Source: Rhodospirillales bacterium (GTDB taxonomy: Bacteria > Pseudomonadota > Alphaproteobacteria > Rhodospirillales > Casp-alpha2). Taken from it: DNA of 11,695 nt. The translations under genes were made by a program, and so were the position numbers. Shown here piece after piece: positions 1 through 5,764 of this stretch. Below the pieces are notes generated by a model, which was not told the origin of the DNA, made no database searches, and saw nothing but the letters and a program-made list of their open reading frames with translations. The stretch is taken from the NCBI GenBank assembly GCA_016187325.1, contig JACPJY010000186.1, forward strand, positions 1 to 11,695. Direction: 5' to 3'. Each line of letters begins with the position of its first letter. Position 1 is the first letter of the stretch.

Positions 1-1019
1 ATCTCCGGCCCGCCCTCGGCGTCGCCGCCGCGGGTCTCGCCGGTGTGCCGCCAGTCGGCGTCGCGCAGCACCACCGAGCGGCTGTAGCCGGCGGCGCCGG
101 CGCCCGTCCCCGATCCCCGGCGCGCCGTCTGCGCCACCCAGGCCTTGAAGATGCCGCCGTCGCGGCGGCGGAAGGTGAGGAGCCGGGCCGCCTCGTCGAG
201 GGTTGGCCGGGCGGTCCCGGGGGCGAGGAAATCGTCGAGCGGCCGCGCCGCCATCTCGTCGGCGCCGGTGCCGAGCCAGTCGGCGAGCGTCTGGTTGGCG
301 TAGCGCAGCCGGCCGTCGCCGTCGGCGGAGAAGAAGCCGACCGGCAGCAGGTCGAGGAAATCGGCGAGGCTCGATTCCTGGGCGCGGCGGACGGCGTCGA
401 CCTCGCGGCTGGCGGTCACGTCCTCAACCCGCCACAGGGCGCCGCCGGCGGGATCGGCGAGCGGGCTGACGCTGAGCCGGCGCCACTCGATAGCCGCCGG
501 GTCGGTACCGGGATTTGCGCCCGCCCCGCCGGCGATGGCGATCTCGGCGCGTGCTGCGATCCCGACCTTGGCCTGCGCCGCCAAGCGCTGGAACTCCGCC
601 AGCGCCGCCTCGTCGCCGACGAGCGCCCGCGCGATGGCGTCGAGCGACGTCACCTTGCCGCCGCCGCCGGCTTCGGCGGCGCGGTGGAACAGCCGGTGGA
701 AGGCGAGGTTGGCGTAGACGAAGCGGCCGTTCGCGTCGGTGATCAGCAGGCCGTCGCGGGAATCGTCGGCGGCCTGGTACAGCAACTCGGCGGTCCTATG
801 GGCGCCGGCGTGAACCCCCAGCGTCCACGCCAGCACGAACAGCGCCGCCAGCGCCAGCCCGGTGACCGATATCGCCGCTACTGAGGCCTCCGGCTCGTTC
901 AGGCGCAGGTAGGCCGCGGTCACCCCCAGCACCAGGGTCGCGAACGCCCACAGCCAAGGCCGGCCGAACGCGCTGCGTTGGTTATGCCTGCTCCGGCGTT
1001 GGTCGGAATCTGTCGCCAC
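1..1019 (-). CDS. cckA: CckA-like PAS-domain sensor histidine kinase, N-terminal part
   Basis: The reading frame is open from a GTG at 1019 to the left edge and gives 339 residues; the C-terminus lies outside the window. A GGGGGAG ribosome site lies just upstream of the GTG and no ATG precedes it in frame. Two hydrophobic segments (about residues 21-38 and 47-69) form a membrane hairpin with a very short periplasmic loop. Two PAS-like domains follow, at about 78-204 (core DGLLITDANGRFVYAN, ending WRVEDVTA) and about 215-330 (LPVGFFSADGDGRLRYAN). CckA is the hybrid kinase that drives CtrA phosphorylation through ChpT in alphaproteobacteria. As I recall, cckA also lies next to the fliQ-fliR-flhB genes in Caulobacter, which supports the call. 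It follows flhB by 56 bp on the same strand. The kinase and receiver domains are not visible, so another PAS hybrid kinase remains possible. Confidence 0.72.
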   Translation of the reverse strand, partial: MATDSDQRRSRHNQRSAFGRPWLWAFATLVLGVTAAYLRLNEPEASVAAISVTGLALAALFVLAWTLGVHAGAHRTAELLYQAADDSRDGLLITDANGRFVYANLAFHRLFHRAAEAGGGGKVTSLDAIARALVGDEAALAEFQRLAAQAKVGIAARAEIAIAGGAGANPGTDPAAIEWRRLSVSPLADPAGGALWRVEDVTASREVDAVRRAQESSLADFLDLLPVGFFSADGDGRLRYANQTLADWLGTGADEMAARPLDDFLAPGTARPTLDEAARLLTFRRRDGGIFKAWVAQTARRGSGTGAGAAGYSRSVVLRDADWRHTGETRGGDAEGGPE

Positions 1020-1047
1020 GTCCCCGGCTCCCCCTTGAATCCGGCGT

Positions 1048-1066
1048 GCGCGGGCGGACCCCGCGC
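1048..1066. other. Intercistronic hairpin between flhB and the kinase gene
   Basis: A perfect 7-bp inverted repeat, GCGCGGG and CCCGCGC, is separated by a 5-base loop. No T-run follows on the minus strand, so it is not a classical terminator. It could moderate read-through or protect the flhB 3' end. Short GC stems are common in this GC-rich DNA, so the call is weak. Confidence 0.3.
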
Positions 1067-1075
1067 TGGACGATC

Positions 1076-2188
1076 TTAGCGCACCGGCGGCCGCGCGTCA
1101 GCCGGCGGCGAAGGCAGCCTCGGCAGATCGCCGCGCTGGCGCATCACGAAGCCGATTACCTCGGCCACCGCCTTGAAGTGCTCGGGCGGGATTTCCTCGT
1201 CGAGCTCGACGCTGGCGTAAAGGGCGCGCGCCAGCGGCGGGTTCTCGACCAGCGGGATGTCGTGCTCCTGGGCCACCAGGCGGATGCGCAAGGCCAGGTG
1301 ATCGATGCCCTTGGCCACCACCTTGGGCGCCGGCATCTTGTCCATCTTGTATTCGAGGGCGACGGAATAGTGGGTCGGGTTGGTGACCACCACGTCCGCC
1401 TTCGGCACCGCCGCCATCATCCGCTGCTGGGCGCGCGCCATGCGCAGCTTGCGGATGCGCGCCTTGACGTGCGGGTCGCCTTCCGCCTGCTTGTATTCGT
1501 CCTTCACCTCCTGCTTCGTCATCCGCATCTGCTTGCGGAAGGTGTAGCGCTGGAACAGGAAGTCCATGGCCGCGACCACGGTCATCACCCCGACGGTGCC
1601 GAGCGCCAGCATCAAGGTGATCACCTCGATGCGGTCGAGGGATTGGCGGATCTCCATGAACGGGATCAGCGTGATATCGGTGAGCAAGGGAATCGCCAGC
1701 GAGAACGACACCACCCCGACCGCCACCAGCTTCAATATCCCCTTGATGAATTCCATGATCGCCCGCGACGAGACCATCCGCTTGATGCCGCTGATCAGCG
1801 ACAGCTTCGAGAGGTCGAGATTGACCTTTTCGGGCGCGAAGATGAGGCCGAACTGGGCGACGTTGGAGACGATGGAGAGCACCAGCAGCAGGCCAAGAAG
1901 CGGCGCCAGGATCAGCCCGATATCCACCGACAGATCGGTCATCACGGCGAGCAGGTGCTCGAAATCCCCCGGCACCGCGTCGGGGCGCTCGAGGAACGGC
2001 ATGATCGCGCGCTGGATGCCGTTCGACATGAACGGGCCGAGCGCCACCAGGCCGGCGGTGCCGCCGAGCAGGATTGCCCAGTGCTTGATCTCCTGCGACT
2101 GGGCGACCTGGCCCTTCTCCTTGGCGCGAGAGAGTTTTCTGTCCGATGGGTCTTCGGTTTTTTGTGCGTCGTCGTCTTCTTCCGCCAT
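1076..2188 (-). CDS. flhB: Flagellar type III export switch protein FlhB
   Basis: The 370-residue product is the usual length for FlhB, an inner-membrane part of the flagellar export gate that switches export from rod/hook to filament substrates. The N-terminus carries the family pattern EDPSDRKLSRAKEKGQVAQS (residues 12-31). Four membrane segments lie at about 35-53, 88-112, 148-170 and 185-211. The cytoplasmic domain has the autocleavage motif NPTH at residues 270-273, where the protein cuts itself between N270 and P271. The family sequences PKVVAKG and EIPPEHFKAVAEVI follow. The ATG at 2188 has an AGAAGGA ribosome site close upstream; the stop is TAA. The tail after about residue 351 is short and proline-rich. 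It lies 45 bp after fliR and 56 bp before the kinase gene. A separate homologue of its cytoplasmic domain is encoded at 5047-5412. Confidence 0.97.
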   Translation of the reverse strand: MAEEDDDAQKTEDPSDRKLSRAKEKGQVAQSQEIKHWAILLGGTAGLVALGPFMSNGIQRAIMPFLERPDAVPGDFEHLLAVMTDLSVDIGLILAPLLGLLLVLSIVSNVAQFGLIFAPEKVNLDLSKLSLISGIKRMVSSRAIMEFIKGILKLVAVGVVSFSLAIPLLTDITLIPFMEIRQSLDRIEVITLMLALGTVGVMTVVAAMDFLFQRYTFRKQMRMTKQEVKDEYKQAEGDPHVKARIRKLRMARAQQRMMAAVPKADVVVTNPTHYSVALEYKMDKMPAPKVVAKGIDHLALRIRLVAQEHDIPLVENPPLARALYASVELDEEIPPEHFKAVAEVIGFVMRQRGDLPRLPSPPADARPPVR

Positions 2189-2233
2189 GGCGTCCTTCTC
2201 AATAGGCTTCGCGCCGGCTTGGGCCTCAGCGGC

Positions 2234-2995
2234 TCAAGGCAGCGTGAACCCCTGGTAGACCTCGCCGAAGCTCTGCAGGAACGCCATCATCATGCCGGTG
2301 ACGGCGATCGCCAGTACCCACAACTGGATGCCGATCTGGACCGGCAGGCCGAAGAAGAACACCTGCAGCTGCGGCATCAGGCGCCCGAGGAAACCGAGGC
2401 CGACGTAGTACGTCAGGCCGACGATGACGAACGGCGCCGACAGCCGCAAGCCGAGCGCGAAGGCGTCGGCGACCCGGCGGGCCATGATCTGGGAGACGTC
2501 CTCGGCCGGAAACGGCTGACCCGGCGTCACCAGGGAGTAGCTGTCGGCAACGGCGCGCAGCATCAGGTGATGCAGGTCGGAGGTGAACACCAGCACCACG
2601 CCCATCACCAGCAGGAAGCTCGCCACCGTCGAGCTCTGCTGCTCGGCGATCGGGTCCTGGATCAACGCGTTGGCCAGCGATGCGACGTAGGCGATCAACG
2701 TGCCGGCGGTCTGCAAGGCGCCCATCAGGATGGTGGCAATGGTGCCGAGGAACGCCCCGATCAGCATCTCGCCGCCGATCAGGATGGCGATGCCGCTGAC
2801 GGAAGCCGGCATCGCCGGCATCTCGGCGATCAGCGCCGGCGCCATCACGAAGGCGATGGCCAGCCCGATCGCCAGCCGCATGTCGGTGGGCACGTAGGCG
2901 GCGCTGAAACCGGGCATCGTCGCCAGCGCCGTGCCGACCCGGGCGAACACCAGGAAAAAGCCGAACAGGTTGAGGGTGAGGAGTTGTTCGAGCAC
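2234..2995 (-). CDS. fliR: Flagellar export gate protein FliR
   Basis: The 253-residue protein is very hydrophobic and has about six membrane segments, as expected for FliR, which assembles with FliP and FliQ into the export gate in the MS-ring. Typical features are the N-terminal FFLVFARVGTALATMPGFSA, the central loop with QQSSTVASFLLVMG, and the C-terminal part with PQLQVFFFGLPVQIGIQL. The start is a GTG at 2995, only 6 bases after the fliQ stop, so the two genes are probably translationally coupled; a GGGTGAT stretch inside the end of fliQ may serve as ribosome site. The stop is TGA, 45 bp before flhB. No frameshift or truncation is seen. Confidence 0.95.
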   Translation of the reverse strand: MLEQLLTLNLFGFFLVFARVGTALATMPGFSAAYVPTDMRLAIGLAIAFVMAPALIAEMPAMPASVSGIAILIGGEMLIGAFLGTIATILMGALQTAGTLIAYVASLANALIQDPIAEQQSSTVASFLLVMGVVLVFTSDLHHLMLRAVADSYSLVTPGQPFPAEDVSQIMARRVADAFALGLRLSAPFVIVGLTYYVGLGFLGRLMPQLQVFFFGLPVQIGIQLWVLAIAVTGMMMAFLQSFGEVYQGFTLP

Positions 2996-3001
2996 GCCGC
3001 A

Positions 3002-3268
3002 TCACCCGAGCGACACCATGACGTCGAACAGGTGCTGCGAATATTCGATCAGCGTCGTCATCATGAACGGCAGGAATAGGATCATGGCGACGAAGATCAC
3101 CAGGATCTTCGGCACGAACGTCAGCGTCATCTCCTGGATCGTGGTCAGCGCCTGGAACAGCGCGATGATCAGGCCGATCACCAGGCCGGCGAGCATGATC
3201 GGACCCGCCAGCTGCAGCACCACCCACAGCCCGTCGCGGCCAATTTCGAGGACGGCGGCCTCGTTCAA
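3002..3268 (-). CDS. fliQ: Flagellar export gate protein FliQ, TTG start
   Basis: The 88-residue product is full length for FliQ, a two-helix export-gate subunit present in several copies beside FliP and FliR. Two long hydrophobic stretches (about residues 14-40 and 50-72) flank the family sequence ALTTIQEMTLTFVPK. The start is a TTG at 3268. It is close to forced: a TAG stop lies in frame only three codons upstream (3278-3280), there is no ATG or GTG between, and the next in-frame ATG falls inside the first membrane helix. The ribosome site GGGGGAG ends 3 bases before the TTG, a short spacing. FliR starts 6 bases after the stop. The 224-bp gap upstream to fliE holds the multi-hairpin repeat at 3364-3466, and no CtrA-type box is seen directly in front of fliQ. 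Confidence 0.95.
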   Translation of the reverse strand: MNEAAVLEIGRDGLWVVLQLAGPIMLAGLVIGLIIALFQALTTIQEMTLTFVPKILVIFVAMILFLPFMMTTLIEYSQHLFDVMVSLG

Positions 3269-3363
3269 CGGCTCCCCCTACTCTCTCCCCCGACGCGCGG
3301 CGCGTGGCGCCGCCCTCCAAAAACCCCCGACGCCTAGTACCCTCTTTCGCAAATACGTGAGTC

Positions 3364-3466
3364 ACCCCCACCCGGCGCTTCGCGCCGACCTCCCCCGTCG
3401 AGGGGGAGGTGAATCGCCTCCCCCCTCGCGGGGGAGGCCGTGAGCGGCAGCGAGCGGGTGGGGGGT
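3364..3466. repeat. REP-like multi-hairpin intergenic element
   Basis: The element is bounded by near-complementary ends, ACCCCCACCCG (3364-3374) and CGGGTGGGGGGT (3455-3466), which differ by a one-base bulge. Inside are four more hairpins in a row. GGCGC-TTC-GCGCC lies at 3374-3386. ACCTCCCCC pairs with GGGGGAGGT at 3388-3410 around a 5-base loop. GCCTCCCCC pairs with GGGGGAGGC at 3416-3438, also with a 5-base loop. GCCG-TGAG-CGGC lies at 3437-3448. The two central 9-bp stems are near copies of each other. Dispersed palindromes of this CCTCCCCC/GGGGGAGG kind are, to my knowledge, frequent between genes in many alphaproteobacteria, so a mobile REP-type repeat is the likely explanation. It lies in the transcribed gap between fliE and fliQ and could act as an attenuator or mRNA-stabilising structure; no T-run marks it as a terminator. 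Confidence 0.75.
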
Positions 3467-3492
3467 GTATTACGCATTTCTGATTCCGGGTA

Positions 3493-3810
3493 TTAAATCG
3501 GCATGCGGATGATGTCCTTGTAGGCTTCGATCACCTTGTCGCGGATCGCGACCACGGTCTGCAGCGTCACCTCGGCCTCGGCGACCGCGGTCACCACCTT
3601 GCCGATGTCGGCGCGGTCGGCGATGCCGGCGATCGACAGCTTCTCGCTCTTCTCGCCGATCTTCTTGGCCTCCTCGATGGCACCCTTGACCAGCGACGCG
3701 AAGTCGTCGCCGTTCGCCGCCTGGCGCATATCGGGCTGCGCCGGCCGGCCCCGGACGGCCTCCTCGTAGGCTTTGACGGCGTTGGCAATGCTTTGTGTCG
3801 GTGTCGGCAT
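3493..3810 (-). CDS. fliE: Flagellar MS-ring/rod junction protein FliE
   Basis: The 105-residue protein matches FliE in length. FliE joins the MS-ring and export gate to the proximal rod and is itself an early export substrate. The first 35 residues are variable. The rest is helical and ends in the family signature EVTLQTVVAIRDKVIEAYKDI followed by RMPI. FliE has no cleavable signal, as expected for a protein sent through the flagellar export channel. The ATG at 3810 has a GGGAG ribosome site 7-8 bases upstream. It follows flgC by 68 bp and precedes the multi-hairpin repeat and fliQ. The stop is TAA. Confidence 0.95.
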   Translation of the reverse strand: MPTPTQSIANAVKAYEEAVRGRPAQPDMRQAANGDDFASLVKGAIEEAKKIGEKSEKLSIAGIADRADIGKVVTAVAEAEVTLQTVVAIRDKVIEAYKDIIRMPI

Positions 3811-3878
3811 GGACTGCTCCCGTTGTTCCCGTTGGCCCTGTCGCGGGCCGAATTACCCGTCCCGTCTTGCGCCGCGGC

Positions 3879-4289
3879 CTAGCGCAGCACGTCGATGGTG
3901 AGATTCAGCATCGCCTTCGACGTCTTGATGGCGTTGAGATTCGCCTCGTACGACCGCTGGGCTTCCCGCATGTCGGTCATCTCGATCAGAGTGTTGACGT
4001 TCGGCGTCTGCACGTAGCCGTCGGGGTCGGCGGCCGGATGGCTCGGCTCGTAGCGCTTGCCGAAGTCGGACTTGTCGGGTTGCACCTTGTTGACGCGCAC
4101 CGTCTTCAGGCCGAGCGATTTGTCGAGCTCGTTCTTGAAGGTGACCACCTGGCGGCGATAGGGCTTGCCCGTGGCGTCCTGCGGCAACGCGTCGGCGTTG
4201 GCGATATTCTGCGAGATTACGCGCAGACGCTCGCCTTGCACCCGCATGCCGGCGCTGGAAATGCGCATGGTCTTGATGATGTCGTCCAT
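3879..4289 (-). CDS. flgC: Flagellar proximal rod protein FlgC
   Basis: The 136-residue product has the N-terminal rod/hook pattern SSAGMRVQGERLRVISQNIA followed by NAD (residues 11-33). Its C-terminus carries the FlgC pattern NVNTLIEMTDMREAQRSYEA followed by KAMLNLTIDVLR. These terminal helices pack together in the rod. The stretch NADALPQDATGKPYRR replaces the more common NANTP-type sequence, a modest variation. The ATG at 4289 has a GGAGAGG ribosome site. It is 52 bp downstream of flgB and 68 bp upstream of fliE, the usual flgB-flgC-fliE order. The stop is TAG. Confidence 0.96.
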   Translation of the reverse strand: MDDIIKTMRISSAGMRVQGERLRVISQNIANADALPQDATGKPYRRQVVTFKNELDKSLGLKTVRVNKVQPDKSDFGKRYEPSHPAADPDGYVQTPNVNTLIEMTDMREAQRSYEANLNAIKTSKAMLNLTIDVLR

Positions 4290-4341
4290 GGATTGACCTC
4301 TCCCGTGGTTCCGGCGCCGCCTCAGCCGTTGCGGTCGCCGC

Positions 4342-4752
4342 CTAACGGCCTCTGCCGAGTGCGATCTTGATCATCCCGAGGTGCTTCTTGTAGAGCTCCG
4401 TCGTCAGCCGGTGGCTGACGGCGGTTTCGTTTTCCTTCGCCATCTGCTCCTCGAGCACCACCGAGTTGCCGTCCATGGTCGTCTCGTAGGGCTTGCGCAC
4501 CACCGTCTCGCCGAAGTCGGCGGCGCGCTTGCGCACGCCCGGCAGGTGGTTGGCGGTGGTAATCTGCATGTTCAAGGGCGGGCGCGCCTCTTGGCGCAGC
4601 ACCTCCTTGAAGTTGAAGGCCTTGACGTCGCGGGCCTGGTACTTGGGGGTGTCGGCGTTGGCGATGTTCTGGGACACGACCTCGTGGCGTTGACCGAGCC
4701 ACGACAGGCGCTTCTTGACCAGTTCGAAGAGAGGGATTTTCCCGAGTTCCAT
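4342..4752 (-). CDS. flgB: Flagellar proximal rod protein FlgB
   Basis: FlgB forms the proximal rod with FlgC and FlgF. The 136-residue product begins MELGKIPLFELVKKRLSWLG and continues with the signature VVSQNIANADTPKYQARDV, followed by FKEVL. The C-terminal helix contains EEQMAKENETAVSHRLTTEL, ending in a short basic tail. The ATG at 4752 was chosen because it gives the family's usual length. A GTG at 4857 would add 35 proline- and glycine-rich residues with no resemblance to FlgB. The chosen ATG has only a poorly spaced GGGGA directly in front, so its translation signal is unusual, and the 105 bases upstream can fold into hairpins. It is the first gene of the minus-strand operon. Confidence 0.9.
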   Translation of the reverse strand: MELGKIPLFELVKKRLSWLGQRHEVVSQNIANADTPKYQARDVKAFNFKEVLRQEARPPLNMQITTANHLPGVRKRAADFGETVVRKPYETTMDGNSVVLEEQMAKENETAVSHRLTTELYKKHLGMIKIALGRGR

Positions 4753-4761
4753 TCCCCAGAC

Positions 4762-4830
4762 GCCCGTGAGCGGGCTTCCCGTCCTAGGTCCGGCTTCGGC
4801 TTCCCTTCCGGGCGGTTCCCAGGCCGCCCG
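4762..4830 (-). promoter_or_regulatory. Structured leader in front of flgB
   Basis: Two perfect inverted repeats lie upstream of the flgB ATG: GCCCG-TGAG-CGGGC at 4762-4775 and CGGGCGG/CCGCCCG at 4809-4830 with an 8-base loop. If transcription starts near 4870, as the -10-like sequence at 4877-4882 suggests, both would be in the mRNA leader and the first would sit 9 bases before the ATG, next to the ribosome site. A regulatory role is inferred only from position. Confidence 0.35.
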
Positions 4831-4876
4831 CTCGGCCGTAGCCGGCACGTGTTCCACCTATAATTCCACGGGCCCG

Positions 4877-4908
4877 ATTATCGGCGCGGTTCCTTAAAAA
4901 TAGGTAAA
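4877..4908 (-). promoter_or_regulatory. Possible flgB operon promoter with degenerate CtrA box
   Basis: Read on the minus strand, this stretch contains TTTA-N7-TTAA (4908-4894), one mismatch from the CtrA consensus, followed by GATAAT (4882-4877), a 5/6 match to a -10 element. The same place contains GCCGATAA (4885-4878), identical to the sigma-28 -10 sequence, but no TAAA lies at the right distance upstream. The centre is also a small palindrome, CCGATTATCGG. Promoter type is uncertain; position in front of the flagellar operon is the main support. Confidence 0.35.
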
Positions 4909-4936
4909 GGCGGGGGCCGCCGGAGGCCTTTCAGGC

Positions 4937-4951
4937 TTAAACGTTTCTTAA
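4937..4951. promoter_or_regulatory. CtrA binding box TTAA-N7-TTAA
   Basis: TTAA at 4937-4940, seven bases, and TTAA at 4948-4951 give a perfect match to the CtrA recognition sequence described in Caulobacter. Both halves read TTAAAC, so the site is a direct repeat with an 11-bp period, which fits binding of a response-regulator dimer to one face of DNA. It lies between the divergent flgB and fhlB operons. CtrA is known to activate class II flagellar genes, including the fliQ operon, in Caulobacter. Confidence 0.75.
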
Positions 4952-4974
4952 ACCCGATCGGGCACCTTTATAGT
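4948..4974 (+). promoter_or_regulatory. Predicted CtrA-activated promoter of the fhlB-fliP operon
   Basis: TATAGT at 4969-4974 matches the -10 consensus at five of six positions. The expected -35 position, 17 bp upstream, has no good hexamer but is covered by the second TTAA of the CtrA box. An activator half-site replacing a poor -35 is the known layout of CtrA-activated promoters. Transcription would start near 4981, about 66 bases before the fhlB start. Confidence 0.55.
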
Positions 4975-5046
4975 CGTGACGGCCGGCTGGGAAGCCCTCG
5001 GCAGATTGCGGGGGATGCGGGCCCAAACAGGGGACGTGGGGACAGT

Positions 5047-5412
5047 TTGTCGGATTCCGATAACGACGCGGAAGGCAAGGCCAAGCCACTACCGGTGGCG
5101 GTGGCGCTCGCCCACGACCTCGCCGATGAGCGACCGCCGAAGGTGGTCGCCGGCGGCCGCGGCCGCATCGCCGAGCAGATTCTGGAGATCGCCTTTGCCC
5201 ACGGCGTGCGTGTGCGCGAGGACGCCGACTTGGCGCAGCTCCTGAGCTCGATCGACGTCGACTCCGAGATCCCGGCCGAGGCGTTCGCCGCGGTGGCCGA
5301 GATTCTGATCTACGTCTACCAGGCCAACAACGCGCTCCGCCCCGGCGCCGACGGCACGCCGCCCGCCGACGGCGGCCTCTCTACCCTTTGGTCGGAGGAA
5401 ACCAAATCATGA
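5047..5412 (+). CDS. fhlB: FhlB: stand-alone homologue of FlhB cytoplasmic domain
   Basis: The 121-residue protein has no membrane segment. Its residues from about 14 to 100 align with the part of FlhB that follows the cleavage site: VAVALAH, PKVVAGG, FAHGVRVREDADLAQLL and EIPAEAFAAVAEILIYV match VALEY, PKVVAKG, AQEHDIPLVENPPLARAL and EIPPEHFKAVAEVIGFV of FlhB. The NPTH autocleavage motif is absent, so it resembles a preformed C-terminal cleavage fragment. Such proteins (COG2257/YlqH type) are known, and a Bacillus homologue has been reported to substitute for the FlhB C-terminal fragment. The start is a TTG at 5047 preceded by GTGGGGAC; no ATG or GTG is in frame upstream. Its TGA stop overlaps the next gene's ATG (ATGA). 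It is the first gene after the CtrA-type promoter. Confidence 0.85.
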   Translation: MSDSDNDAEGKAKPLPVAVALAHDLADERPPKVVAGGRGRIAEQILEIAFAHGVRVREDADLAQLLSSIDVDSEIPAEAFAAVAEILIYVYQANNALRPGADGTPPADGGLSTLWSEETKS

Positions 5413-5762
5413 GCAAGAAGCCCCGCCATCCGGCGCCCGGTGACGACCCGCCATGGGCCGTCGACGAGGCCGCCGACGAAACCGCCGATGAGACCGCCGA
5501 CGAGATCGCCGCTTTGGCGACCCTGATCTCGCAGGCCCGCGAGCTGGTGAAAAGCGGCCATACCATCGACCTCGCCGGGCTGTCCGAAAAGGTGAACGCG
5601 TTCTGCGCCGGCCTCGCCAAGAACCCGCCGGCGGACGTCGACAGCGTCGCCCGCATGATCGAGGCGCTGGTCGGCGACCTCAACCGGCTGGCCCAGGAGA
5701 TCACGGAGCAGCACCAAAGGTTCACGTCCGCCGGCGGGCCCAACAAGGGCAACGGCTCCTGA
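5409..5762 (+). CDS. Uncharacterised small helical protein in flagellar operon
   Basis: I do not recognise a named family. The product is 117 residues, cytoplasmic and lacks a signal or membrane segment. Residues 1-18 are basic then proline-rich. Residues 19-33 are an acidic short repeat, DEAADETADETADEI, encoded by imperfect 12-bp repeats near 5463-5510. Residues 34-108 are predicted mostly helical, in two parts around KNPPADV; the second, MIEALVGDLNRLAQEITEQH, could form a coiled coil. The ATG at 5409 overlaps the fhlB stop and has GGAGG at 5394-5398. The stop is 2 bases before fliO. Tight coupling between fhlB and fliO suggests a role in flagellar export, perhaps as an export chaperone or gate-assembly factor, but this rests on context and size only. 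Confidence 0.85.
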   Translation: MSKKPRHPAPGDDPPWAVDEAADETADETADEIAALATLISQARELVKSGHTIDLAGLSEKVNAFCAGLAKNPPADVDSVARMIEALVGDLNRLAQEITEQHQRFTSAGGPNKGNGS

Positions 5763-5764
5763 CC

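Noticed and set aside
45..884. A 279-codon open frame on the plus strand at the left end
   Set aside because: It is antisense to the kinase gene, whose membrane hairpin and two PAS domains read cleanly on the minus strand.
1046..3079. A 677-codon open frame on the plus strand opposite flhB, fliR and fliQ
   Set aside because: Its product is an unnatural run of H, R, D, Q and E residues without any domain, the typical antisense shadow of GC-rich genes. The minus strand carries clear flagellar proteins.
3364..3466. Intrinsic terminator or CRISPR-like repeat at the hairpin cluster
   Set aside because: There is no T-run after any stem on either strand, and there are no regular spacers between equal repeats.
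4878..4885. A classical sigma-28 promoter for flgB based on GCCGATAA
   Set aside because: No TAAA-type -35 lies 14-16 bases upstream, and flgB is normally an early flagellar gene. Kept only as a remark.
4753..5046. A sigma-54 promoter (GG-N10-GC type with TTGCA) in the divergent region
   Set aside because: I read both strands and found no convincing TGGCAC-N5-TTGC arrangement.
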